Shown here one piece after another: positions 45,601 to 56,478 of a stretch of 64,000 nt of DNA. The position numbers were made by a program, and so were the translations under genes. Below the pieces are notes generated by a model that saw only the letters and a program-made list of their open reading frames with translations, did no database searches and was not told the origin of the DNA. Each line of letters begins with the position of its first letter. The first letter of the stretch is position 1. Source of the stretch: Morinoia aosen. Lineage: Eukaryota > Arthropoda > Malacostraca > Amphipoda > Talitridae. Location: NCBI GenBank assembly GCA_030386875.1, contig CM059575.1, positions 18,686,293-18,750,292 on the forward strand, given 5' to 3'.

Positions 45601-46489
45601 TCAACAATATGCTCAGATATAAAGTTCAAATGATTGAACTTCTTAATAATGCATTATTTTTTGGCTATAAGTAATCCTGTAGCTTATTAATATAATACAA
45701 GCAAAAAGTACAGCAGTGGAACCATGCGACGCTCACGCAAGTATAATATTACGATACTGAAGCTAGATTACGCTTTATGACAAGGTCTTCATTTTTATAT
45801 GTAGGGAATGATAAAAGTCTCTCAGGTGTTCGATGAACTCTTATTTTTCCTTCAGCTAGGAATTTGATACTTCATTCAAAAATGCAGATCCACGGTAAAT
45901 TTTTCAACAGAATTTATTGGCATGCCGTTGAGCGCACAGCATCGCGACGAGGTTGTGTGGCTGCCGTATTTATTAATTTATTTAATTATTGGAAAGCTCT
46001 CACCACATCGTGCTTCCTTCTATTTTATTTATTTTCTCTATTAATGCGTCGCGAATGCTAATTTGACCAGAATCTGATATTTTTTAGTACTTTTCCATAT
46101 TTTCCCGAAAAATGAGCGTTTTCATGGTCTGTGTGCTACAACCTGTTTATCGCCGCCCTCTCTGGCATATCTGCTGGAGCTCACTGCTCTCACTGGTTAT
46201 GCATGCGGTCTGCACGCGCTGCACAAGCATCGTTACTGTGTTTTGATCATAAAATTGGTCCCTCCTGTGTACACACCCTCCCCCTGCACCCTCATCTCAA
46301 TTCCCTTATTGGCAGTCTTTGATGGATGACCGAATTACATCCCCCTATTGCTTGCTCCCGCCCCCCACTTCCCCCCGGGTCCGGCCGAGCAAGAGATTTT
46401 CCCCAAGCTTGTCTTGTTGTAAATAAGAAGGGCTGGTGAAGCGGCGCGAACTTCTGAAAAATTGCTTTCGCACTGCAAAGCTGCGTCCC
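45601..46489. other. Unique DNA, nothing recognised
   Basis: AT-rich, then a GC-raised stretch (46130-46420). Short frames only. Confidence 0.45.
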
Positions 46490-46640
46490 TGAGGGAGGTG
46501 TGAGGGAGATGGGGAAGGGAAGAATGTGAGGGTCGGGGAGGGAAAAAGGGAGTTGGAAGATAATGGGGAAGATAGAGGGTAGTTGAAAGAATATGTGAGG
46601 TGCGGAGAAAGAAGGAGGGAGTGAGGCTTATGAAAATGAG
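46490..46640. repeat. Purine-rich tract
   Basis: G/A-rich + strand (GAGGGAGATGGGGAAGGGAA, AAAGAAGGAGGGAGTGAGG). Confidence 0.55.
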
Positions 46641-47943
46641 GACAAAGACCAGGTTTTGCCCCTAGTAGTCAACATATGCAATGGCGCTGAAAATTTCCCA
46701 GCTTTTGGCGTGCGGGGGTGTACAGAAAGCCATGAAAAGAAACCACTTCCTTGTAGTAAGAAAGCTAGGAATTGCTGCAAAAATACTGAAGACTTTTTCA
46801 TGCTTGTCTGGTGAGGGATAAAACTAGTGCAGAAAGAGAAGGATTGATCCTCTTAGAGGAACGAAGGAGGAAATGAAGATCATCTATCGAGGAAGTGTCA
46901 GGAGGAGATTGAGGGAGATACATGCGAGTTGCCCGAGGCCTTACACAGCCTGGACCGCCGCGCTGGACGACGGCTGCGGCCTCTGCTCACTGAGGGCTAG
47001 CTTTCTCGATAGTGAGTGTCGGTTAGGAACTTCATTTATAACGTTAAATACTCTCTTCTCAGTCCTGAAGTAGTTTTTCTGGCTGAAAACTCCTGAATAA
47101 TTTTCATCTCTTCAACCATGCCAGTTTCGAAGCATGAAAACTTTATCGGAAAATGGTACGCAAAACAATGAGGACTAGGCTCAGGCGGGGCGGGTTGGCA
47201 TGACGGCTTGGCGGTGGCCATGTGGAGGAAAGTGCTTGAGGTGATGAGGCTTGCGAGCGCTGTGAAGCAGCAAGGCGGGTGATATGGTGTGGGAGGTGCA
47301 GAGTGACAGCCTCTTTACACGTTGTATCCCTGGCATCACACTTGCGGAGTGAAACTTCGGCAGCGAGAGAATATGAATGCCTCTTCTTCTGCACAAGCTT
47401 TCCAATCAACTCGTCGCCATCGTAGTCCAGAGGAAGAACATGAAGAGCACATATGCTAGCTTACAGTTACTGACAAGATTTTAATCGGGTATTCAAAGAG
47501 TACTTCAAAGAGAGAACTCACTTTTCTCTTTGAGAGCAGAAACAGGTAAATCTCAAACTTTCAATTGCCATTACTTAGCAATTTGAACCATGTAATCATC
47601 GCTGGTCTTCACTCGATCGTGAATTTAGCCTATCATCATGAAGCGTCCGAGTTACTGTACCTCAAAACCGCATCGAAGTTGCCCGCCAACCTGAAATGGC
47701 AACTGAAAATACGATATTAACGCGAGCTTCCTTCTATCTCCGGCAAAAAAATTCACGAGTAGCTCATGAGCGACGGCTGAGCAGACAGCACAAATTCTGT
47801 CCATTCTGCGCCGTGTGAAGTTTTGGGCCTCAGGGGCCGGCACGTCGCTCTCTTGATCGTCTGCGCCCAGTGGCGCTCGGTCTCGGTGGTGGGCTGTCGT
47901 TTGAGCGCGACGCGTCCAACGCAACTCATGAGACACATGAATC
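46641..47943. other. Unique DNA, nothing recognised
   Basis: Unique DNA with GC-raised patches (46920-47000, 47800-47930). The frames here (up to 97 codons on the minus strand) show no motif. Confidence 0.4.
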
Positions 47944-47966
47944 ATATATATATATATATATATATA
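47944..47966. repeat. (AT)n microsatellite
   Basis: An uninterrupted AT dinucleotide run of about 23 bases. Confidence 0.9.
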
Positions 47967-49045
47967 AATACATATGATATAAAAAAATATACAGATATGT
48001 AGATTTCCGAGCTGGTTTTATATGAGAACCTTATTTTTAGGTACTAAGAGACATAATCTTCATTTAAACGAATGTTTGGAAGAAACTCAAAAATAAAGAA
48101 GGCTGCACGTTGTGGAATCATGTAGAAGGCTTAAAATTGATGAGCCCAAAAAATTAAATAGTTGTCACGAATCAATTGTTTCTGTAAAACGTTCCGGATC
48201 GCAGCTTGATCCGTAGATTGTTATTCTAAAACAAATGAAAAAAAAATTAGTTAGTGGCTAAAATGTTCTGCTTAAAAAATTACATTAAAACTTCTGAAGA
48301 AAATAAAATATTTTGCTGTTCAAATGGATATCCTTTGAATATAAGTTTTAGAGATCTCATACATGTCCGAAGAAAACCTGTTTTAAACAAGGAAAATAGC
48401 TCATACTTTTGCAAGTTTTTACACATTTTGGGAACTGTATTTTAAGAATTGATGGATTTTTCTTTGCAATTATTTCAGAATGACTGCTGAACATGGAGCT
48501 GGTCCCCTGACTGACTGAGCATTGAGCTGGTCTCAGAAACGTCTTATAAATTTAATTGATTCAGGGTAGTTATTTATATCCCAGCATTAGCGAGTTTTTG
48601 TAAACATAATTTGTGTTCACGCCACTATGTATTTCTTTCAAGTGCCTCATTAATTTTACACGCTGCACGTAAAAAATGTAACAGGACGGAGTGTGAAAAA
48701 CACTAAAATCACAACACAGTGATTTGTCCTTATTTATAAATCTTCATTTTAAGCATAACAAAATAAGCTTCTTTGTGCTCGTACCCTATTCATTTGTCGA
48801 AACATCATGTTCAAAAATGAACAGAGAACTTCGGTAAATTCTGCAATTCATTAATATATATATAAACATTTACTTTTTAACACCATCGGAGCTTTTTGTC
48901 TTCCTTTCTGAAGCTGCAGACTCCGTTCCATTTCCAACTGTGACCCGTTGCAAGGATTCTATTTTTCCAGCTTTTTTGAGCTTCGCCTTCCTGCTACTGC
49001 AGTCAAACAACTCCCCCTCCGGAGTCCATTGAAAACACCGCTCAA
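47967..49045. other. Unique AT-rich DNA, nothing recognised
   Basis: AT-rich unique DNA. A second short AT run lies at about 48852-48863. Frames at most 63 codons before 48870. Confidence 0.45.
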
Positions 49046-49225
49046 AGAATGTGCTTGGCTTAGGAAGCCCTCGCTCTCCCCCTCTCCCTCCCTGTCCTGC
49101 TGCATTTGATCCCAGAACGGGGCTTCCCTCCTCAATGCAGCGCCCTCCTGCTCTCCTTCCCCATGCTGAGGAGGCGCTCCTCATTCCCTCACTATCAGTC
49201 CCAACCCCTTGCAGTCTTCTCCTAG
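49046..49225. repeat. Pyrimidine-rich tract
   Basis: C/T-rich + strand (CTCGCTCTCCCCCTCTCCC, CTCCTGCTCTCCTTCCCC). The 122-codon minus frame (48870-49238) is compositional. Confidence 0.5.
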
Positions 49226-49681
49226 ACTCCCTCTCCATTCATTCAGTGACATGCCTGGAGTTAACGTATTTCTTAGCTCATCAGAGACAGATATTCTCCA
49301 ACCCATTTCCAACCAATTAAAGCTGCCGATCTAATTATATTTCCATACCATGCACAGAACACTCAATTCCTTCTCACCTACCCATATTACTCATATTCAT
49401 GCCCAAAGCAGTGCTTAAACTGTGCATAGCATGTGCCCTTATCTAATCAATGCCTCACATCCTCAGCAAGTCTGAGGACTTCCCCCTGCATTTGTGTCCG
49501 GCTCCCCACAGTAAGTCTCTATTGAGGTGCAAGCGGGTGTGCAGCGCAGTCAAATTTGCAGCCCGTGTTTGCCAGGAGTTTTTGTTTAAAGAAGTTGTGT
49601 AGCCAGCGCTCAGACCCGCGCATGCGCTGTCGACTGACCTGAGGGTGCTTCAGTGCTGCCTACCGCACGCATTAAAAGTAG
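49226..49681. other. Unique DNA, nothing recognised
   Basis: Unique DNA, GC-raised from about 49500. Confidence 0.4.
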
Positions 49682-49752
49682 GCCTGCATGGCAGGTTGTG
49701 GCTGCAGGTACGCCTGACAAGCTGTGGCTGCAGGTGAGCCTGGCAGCTTCCA
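49682..49752. repeat. Short 28-29 bp tandem repeat, 2.4 copies
   Basis: TGTGGCTGCAGGT occurs twice, each followed by (A/G)-GCCTG or CGCCTG, with a partial third unit (GCCTGGCAGCTT). A CAG/GTGAGCC junction in it is splice-like but lacks a pyrimidine tract. Confidence 0.6.
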
Positions 49753-51589
49753 CTGCCACGCCTGACTTTATCTCTTGTTGTATACTGATGCTGCAGAGAG
49801 AATAATTCGTACGAAGTGTTCAGACCGAGTGATTCGTGGGCATAAAGTGATGGTCTGGAAAATTACCAAGGCAGTAAACACTGCGCCACACCAGAATTTA
49901 ACCTTTATTTTCTATCATTATATTTTTAATACTACAGTCCTCTGATATTTTAACAGGGAAGTTTGAAATCATTCACTTCATTGCTTTTTGGAGCCCAGTA
50001 TTATGCCATTGTTAACGAGAGTTGTTAATTTGCAAATGTGAACTTATATATAACTATTGCAGGCGTAAAGCTCATTTCTAACAGTGTGTGTCATTTTCTG
50101 ACGTCAAGACTCGCTGTCATGAACTGCCACAACTGGTGGCGACCACAGGCTCCCACTGACATCCAGTGTCGAGCACATCTCAACTCTAGGCATGTGTGCT
50201 GTGCAATGAAACAGGAATTAAAATTGTGTTTCAGATGGAAATTCTGTTCGAAAGATGCGTGTAATGCTTTTAAATATTCTATGTGGCTAAACAGTCGTTG
50301 ATCAGCCGGGGATTTTTCTTGCATTGATAAAGCTACTCTTCCATGCGATAGGACAGTAGCTGCGTCGCAAAAGAGCTAATTTTTTGGTTGTCTTCTCTTT
50401 ATTGCTTTTCCTTTTTAAAATTAGTTTGTATGCTGTCCATGCAATGTTATTCTCCTCTCAGTATGGAAATCTTGAGCATCATTCAAGTACTGTTCGGTTT
50501 TTTACAATTTGTTCAGATTTTGATTTATGTATATCATTTCGAACATGTATGGTTTCAATTATTGTGCTACTGTTCAAATTCTTACGTCTTTTGTTCCCCT
50601 TCGTTTCTGTTTTCAATTTTTTCGTATAAACCTTCAACTCTACCTCCGTTGTTTCTTCGTTCCTCTTTTTTTCATTTTTCTCCGTCGTATATAGAAAGGA
50701 AATAAAAATTCTCCGTTTGCTCATGAGAAAATGTTCCATTCGTCATCTTACTTAGTGGTCTTGCTGCCTCCTCGCCGTCAATGCCTCATGTTGTAACCTT
50801 CCAATGTTTTCTGCAGGCTCTTTTATTTCGCTTCTTTACCTTAACGTCGCTTTGATGTCCTGCCCTTCCGACTTCCGATTCTTCATGTACTTTTGCATTC
50901 TCCATCTGGAGTTTGTTCAGCGACTCGTTCTCCTCAATTAACTTAACTAAGGCAAGCTCTCATGCAAATAACGTCTTTATTCTGATGGCTTTTTGTGAGA
51001 AGTTTCTACGGCTCATTCTTTCGTAGGATTTTCGCAAATACACCTCATTTATATCAAACCTCTCTGCCTCTCCAAGCGTCTGCCATGTCATTTTGACTTA
51101 TTCTAGTTATTAGAATGTTTTAGGCAGTCAATGTTTTCCGTTTTTGGTATTTCTGTACTTATTTATGAAGTAATTCAAATGTTTTATATCTTTTCTTATA
51201 TTTGTTTCTGGTTTGACGATTTACTGCATTAAACGGTGGTATATTTTCTCTAATTGATTACACTGAGAAGATTCTTATTCGAACTGCAAAGTATTGGTAA
51301 TGCAAAAGCCGCCATCAACAAATTCGCAAGAAATACTTATTCTCTAAGTTACCATTTATCTAACTTTCTCCATCAATCTCCATAGTATATAAGTTTTGCT
51401 CTCATATTCTCCAACTATTTCAGGAGACAGGCTCGCGTGACATACTTTTCGTTTCGCTTCGATTTCTACGGATATTCTGTGTCCTACTGACTTGTTGCCG
51501 TGTAGACTTCGGTGTGCGCTTCCCAGGGGCCTGTGGTTGATACCAGACAAGCTAGAGATGCAACGTGGACTTGGGGCTGGGGAGCAGCA
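49753..51589. other. Unique DNA, partly T-rich
   Basis: Unique DNA. 50384-50690 is strongly T-rich on the + strand, which explains the frames there (105 codons, hydrophobic by composition). No gene supported. Confidence 0.4.
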
Positions 51590-52560
51590 GGAGACAGGGT
51601 GGACGTACCGAGGCATTGAGGGAGCGAGTATGTGAATAAGTCTATCTTGTTAGGAGAGGAGGGGTCGGGCTGCCAGTATTTTAGGAGTTGAGTCGTGATG
51701 AAGTGATGCGAGGAAGGGTCAACTGAGACTGCGTGGGGTGAGGTATCAGGCATGCATTGCAATGAGGCTGCTGGCCAGTAGACATGAAACGGGGGAAAGG
51801 TAGGTTGAGATAAAAAGACGTGAGCTTTGCTGCAAAAGTGAAATGGGGTCTTCGGAATTCAGAAAGTGAAAACATAAGAGACGCTACAAACAGCACGTTC
51901 GAATGAGGTCAAATGAAGCGCAATGATAGGTGTAAATGTGACCAGAAAGAAGAGGAAGGCAGGCGGAAGAGTGGAATTGAGGGATAGAAAAAAGAGTGAA
52001 GACTGGCGCTGGCAGTCACTGAGAGATAAAGGGGCGAGGGTTGTGAGGCAAAGATACGAGAGAAGAGGAAAATTGACGGAGCGAGGCAGAAAAAAGAAGA
52101 TGAAGTTAGCAAGGATGAGCTGGAAAAAGTGTGGCTTAATGAATCGTGAAGAGCGTGATGAGGAGTGGGCAGGGTGCAGCTTTCCCGAACTAAAACCAGT
52201 AGCAACAGGATAAATGCAGCAGAAGACACCGCTCCTAGAAGTGAAGAATTATTGACGCTTTGCAAGCGTGAAGGGAGAGAGTGTTGACTGCCAGGCAATG
52301 TGAAGCCCTGGATGCGTCGCTGGAGGGAGAGAGTGCAAGCGCTCAAAAAATGAGACGATAATAATAGGAGGGGATAAAGGGAGAAAAAGCAGAGGTGGTG
52401 CGAAGATGTGCATCGATGCCGTGAGAGGGAGTGAAGTGGCTGAGAGTGCGAGGGCACAATGCAGCGGACAGGGAAGGCAGGGAGTGAGGGAGGGCAATGA
52501 AGGGCACTTCAGAAGAGGGCGTCACGCGCCGCGGAAGGATGGAGGCTTGGAAGCTGTCGT
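51590..52560. repeat. Long purine-rich region
   Basis: About 950 bases with a strong G/A excess on the + strand, in blocks (51590-51900, 51930-52130, 52265-52530). It is the longest one-sided tract in the window. Minus-strand frames of up to 182 codons (51909-52457, serine/leucine/proline-rich) follow from the composition. Confidence 0.5.
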
Positions 52561-53088
52561 GTGAAATTTTTGCGAGTTTCGTCTAAATTTGGGCGCTTCA
52601 TCAACGCCTTCGTGCGCTGCGCCATCGAGCGAGGGTCAGAGCGGACTGCGGCTGCGTTAATTGGGAGGGAGCTCAACTCTGATAGTTTCTTTGAAAATAG
52701 AAAAATGAAAGTTATTTCAATAACGTGCAACAATGATTCTCGGAGAGTATTTTAATCGCACGAGTAGGTTTTTGCAGACAAACGTTCAAACGAGATCTTT
52801 CATAAGGAAGGATGAGGAAGTTTAGTAAAACATAAACTGCAATATATACACGCGAAAATGTAAGTATTTTGATCGCTTTCGCAATGTATCAAGGGTACTG
52901 CGGGAGAAATTTTATCCATAAATCGAATAAATAAATCGTAATTTGTGGCGAATTACTCGAATTTTTGGCTTTAAAATTTGTTGAACACTTATATCTGTAG
53001 GACTATCACTGGCTTAAAGTGATGCTGAGAAATTTTTAGAGGGTCCTGAAATGAACATTTTTAGATACACACAGATTTGTTGGTCTGC
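52561..53088. other. Unique DNA, nothing recognised
   Basis: AT-rich unique DNA before the SINE-like copy. Confidence 0.45.
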
Positions 53089-53479
53089 TAACCATGAAGG
53101 GCCCCTCAGGGGGATACAACTATTGTGTCTATGGGAATTGGCGCTCCCAGGGGGACTATGTGAGGGCCTGAGCTAAAGGTTAGGTAGGCTTCCTTTTTAT
53201 TGTAATAAAATAGGTTTTTGTTTTGTTACGGACCATCTTTTTTCGGTTCACTGCTGTCCTGTTTTTCAGCACCTACTACTTTCTTCTTCAACTTTTTTCT
53301 TGTTTCATGAACTTCTTTCCTAGCTTACTGTTTCTGTGCACCTTGTGCATAGATTCCGCGTTCCCTCAACTCCATACTAAATGGTGCCTTCCTCTTACCT
53401 CTCTTGGAACATCTTTGTCGTGGTTAAGGGAGGCTAAAACTTTCTTATATAATAATAATATAATAATAACCACGAAGGG
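53089..53479 (+). mobile_element. SINE-like retroposon, copy B, with target-site duplication
   Basis: The body runs from 53102 to 53466 and is flanked by a 13-bp direct repeat, TAACCATGAAGGG (53089-53101) and TAACCACGAAGGG (53467-53479), with one mismatch. The body begins CCCCTCAGGGGGATACAAC and ends in an (AAT)n-type tail (about 53448-53466). A target duplication of this length plus a short simple-sequence tail is the hallmark of target-primed reverse transcription, as used by SINEs and truncated LINEs. The interior matches copy A at 38121-38475. It carries a strong splice-acceptor-like motif, CTGTCCTGTTTTTCAG (ending 53269), that is also intact in copy A (ending 38287). No convincing Pol III A and B boxes were found, so it could be a 5'-truncated LINE tail. 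Family not recognised. Confidence 0.75.
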
Positions 53480-54779
53480 TCTCTGAATTCATTGATTAGG
53501 TTGCACTAGCCTAGCTTTATTGAGCCCCATAAAAAGACTGACAAAGCATTCTACTTTTTAGACGTGCAGTTCAGTTGGAGTTGGAGTCCAGTTACAGGAG
53601 GGCTCCTGCATGCCTCCCGAGTGAGCGTTGAGCGGCAGCGCAGCGAACCGTGCGGTTGCTTTCTCCACTTCAATTGCGTGCCCAGCGTTCAGTTACAAAT
53701 AATTGCTGCTTATGTGATACAATTTCATGGACGTGCTCATGAATGACAAGTGAAATTTTGCTAATCAATGGTGAATTCGAAATTTTCTCAAACATCGGTT
53801 GTCGGTGAGTAGGTAGAACATTAATTGTGAAATAGTGAGATTCAGTAAGATTTCATGGAAAAGCGACGATCAGGTTCTTTATTTCCTCTTTTCCATTTAT
53901 TTTATTTTCTGTAGATCGGCTTGGATAAAATGAAAATTATTTGTGCAAAGGTTTGATGAAAATGGATCTACGGTAGAACAGCCAGCTCAAGTTTTAGTCC
54001 CGATAAGAAGTGCAACGTTTCTCTTACAGTCGAGTGCTGAACGTTTTCTTAAGAAATAGTATGCACGCGGAATAGATTCTGACTCCACTCGCCTATGTTC
54101 AAGGTTTGATGGCTGTACAAACTAGAGATGGCAAATGCCACAATGATCATGCAATACACGCAACATGACTTAAACAGCGACAATGTCAGCACATTTAGCA
54201 AACATTCTTACTGCTGAAGTTAAAATGAAGCACTCGGGCAGGTGTTCACCTGTACTACAGTTAGTGGAAGGTGGAGTTGATGTTTTCTATCCAGCTGTGC
54301 GTGCAGGCGCTGAGCAACACCGCATTAGTGTAATATTATTACTCAGATGAAAAAATGTCGCTTCTTTTTGATGATGCTCTCGTCAAACTTTGACCCTTTG
54401 ATCGTCTACGAGAAATATTTTGAGATCGACAATTCACTTATTAAGTGTCATGTCTCCACCATTTCAATTATACTGTCATAACAAAGATTTTGCTTTCTCA
54501 TTTCATTGTAATTCTTTTTATGTTGAAAATCTTTTGCATGTCAACCAATGTATTCTGCAATCATTTATGAACTGAGTAAGGAACGTATTGGATATCGCTG
54601 ATAAACACTGGAATCTTCATTTTTAATTAAATTGTGCTGAAGAAAAAGCGTTATTTTTAATTAAAGACATCGACATATTTTTATCCACTTTTTATGAGCA
54701 TATACATTCTTAAGTGAACGTCAAAGTTCATCGATTGAGATCATACTATGGCTTTAATATTCTAAATTGTCATCCCTTT
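53480..54779. other. Unique DNA, nothing recognised
   Basis: AT-rich unique DNA with short frames only. Confidence 0.45.
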
Positions 54780-55095
54780 CTCGAATGGTTGGTCCATTCG
54801 AGATGCTATCAGGAAGTTCTCGCGCTGCTGGGGATTTCCTGGCTTCGTCGCGGCTGCTGAGTGTGACTGAGGAGGCCGGCGTGCCAGCATCTGAATGCGT
54901 AACATTCAACGAACTTGTGGGCCGAGTTTAGCCACATTGCATGGCTGTCTTCCATTTGCATCTGCGTAATATGTAATTATGTGTTAACAGTCGAGTGCGA
55001 ATTTTATGACAGCTGAAATATTTGGCCACACGCTAGCATCAAACGCGCAAAATTGACCCTACCTCCGTCTCCTAGGTCATAGCCGGTGACGAAAG
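54780..55095. promoter_or_regulatory. Motif-dense island (candidate developmental enhancer)
   Basis: Within 62 bases lie a perfect POU octamer site (ATTTGCAT, 54954-54961), homeodomain cores (TAATATGTAATTATG, from about 54967), GTTAAC, and TTTATGACAGCTG (55003-55015). The last overlaps an Abd-B-type Hox core (TTTATGA), a Meis/Homothorax core (TGACAG) and an E-box (CAGCTG). The island is GC-raised (54820-54900) with AT-rich flanks and has no significant open frame. Site identities are established knowledge; function as an enhancer is inference. Confidence 0.35.
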
Positions 55096-56049
55096 CTGTT
55101 TTTGTGGCTATGATCCTGAAGCAAAACAGCAGTACTGACAGAGAAAATGTTCACGTTCTCTGCGACTAAAAAATGCACCAAATGTCAGAAGCACGACAAA
55201 AACCATCGTCACCATGTTCTCCGACATGAAATGCATTACTCATCGCGAGCTCGCGCCGGTTGGTGTTACTGTGAACTCATATTTCTGATGTTACGTTCTA
55301 AGGCTGTTGGAAGAAAATGCGCAGCAAAAAATCCTTAGTTGTGGTAACACCAAAGCTGGATGTTGCAACACGACAATGCACCTGTTTACGCTTGTATGAA
55401 AATAACACTGCTTTTGATAAAAATATAAAACAATATGGATACCGTTCCATATCCTCCATATTTAACAGGTATCCGTAATTCCTCGTGACTTTGGTCTGTT
55501 CATGAGAATGAAAATTGTCATGGTAAGTGTCCTTTTTTGACATTCAGAAAAACGTAGGCCTTTGATCTCAGTCTTCAGAAAATATATTTTTGGGCATTGT
55601 TTCGGTACAGAAAAACTGCAGATTCATGTTAGCGATAAACGCGAAGGCTTCCTTAAAGGAAATGGAAGCCATTATATATATATATATAGTGGCCTAGGTC
55701 CATGGTTAAAAAAATTGAGTCTAGTGCGGTTATTTTCAATAACACCTCGCATGTTGAACTCATCGAGTGAGAACAAAAAGTGCTAGGCAAGTTAACAAGG
55801 GCATTGGGGCTTGGGGGAACTAATGTTCGAATCTATAACTGATGGAAAAGATCAAAACTTTTGGTCAAGATTACATTTTTATCGTTAGGATTATTGAATC
55901 AGGCTCTACCCTCATCAGACATATATATATAGATCCATACTAACCATGAATTAAGCAGTCATAAAACTACTTCATGTTATTTGGGAGTCAAAGTCGTTTT
56001 GTGAAAATACCAATGTTTTTTTATGTTTTAAAGGGCAGCAAATTATGAA
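55096..56049. other. Unique AT-rich DNA with small AT runs
   Basis: AT-rich unique DNA. AT dinucleotide runs at 55673-55689 and about 55920-55931. Frames at most 81 codons. Confidence 0.45.
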
Positions 56050-56478
56050 GTGGAATATATTTCTTCTACGTCGTCAGCGACATTTAAGACGTTCAGAGGG
56101 TACAAATTTTATACACAGATACGAAAGATTGTCTTGCCAACAAGAGATCTCATATCAAAATATAAAAAAGTATGCACCTCAGAGGTTCTTTGTTCCGAAT
56201 TTTTTGCAGCGGAAGTGAGGCATAAAGTTGAAACTAACTTAATACTAACGGAGTTTACCATAATTGGACGAGCTGCCGTGAGCGAAAAATCTAAGCATAA
56301 ACACTTGTCGATATTTTGTTACGGCCAACCCGTAACGGCAAACAACTATAAAAAACAAGAGCAAATGTTTACTGTCGAGCAACTGGCAAAGAGCGCCATG
56401 AAAATACTCGTCGCTTGCCTCACTGAGGGCAAATTTATACGAAACATTTTGTTTATCTTTATTTTATTGTTGACGTGA
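56050..56478 (+). CDS. Hypothetical open frame or exon, product unknown
   Basis: 142 open codons with hydrophilic, protein-like composition (many Lys, Glu, Thr), unlike the low-complexity frames elsewhere. Examples are TFKTFRGYKFYTQIRKIVLP and TVEQLAKSAMKILVACLTEG. It has no ATG near its 5' end: the frame opens at a GTG, and the first in-frame ATG is about 104 codons in. It would therefore have to be an exon rather than a complete gene. It ends in a hydrophobic run (NILFIFILLL) before TGA. No family recognised, and no strong acceptor precedes it. Chance remains the likeliest explanation. Confidence 0.12.
   Translation: MEYISSTSSATFKTFRGYKFYTQIRKIVLPTRDLISKYKKVCTSEVLCSEFFAAEVRHKVETNLILTEFTIIGRAAVSEKSKHKHLSIFCYGQPVTANNYKKQEQMFTVEQLAKSAMKILVACLTEGKFIRNILFIFILLLT

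Noticed and set aside
51909-52457. 182-codon minus-strand frame as a serine/leucine-rich secreted protein
   Set aside because: Entirely in a one-sided purine tract, so the reverse strand is C/T-rich and lacks stops; no conserved motif.
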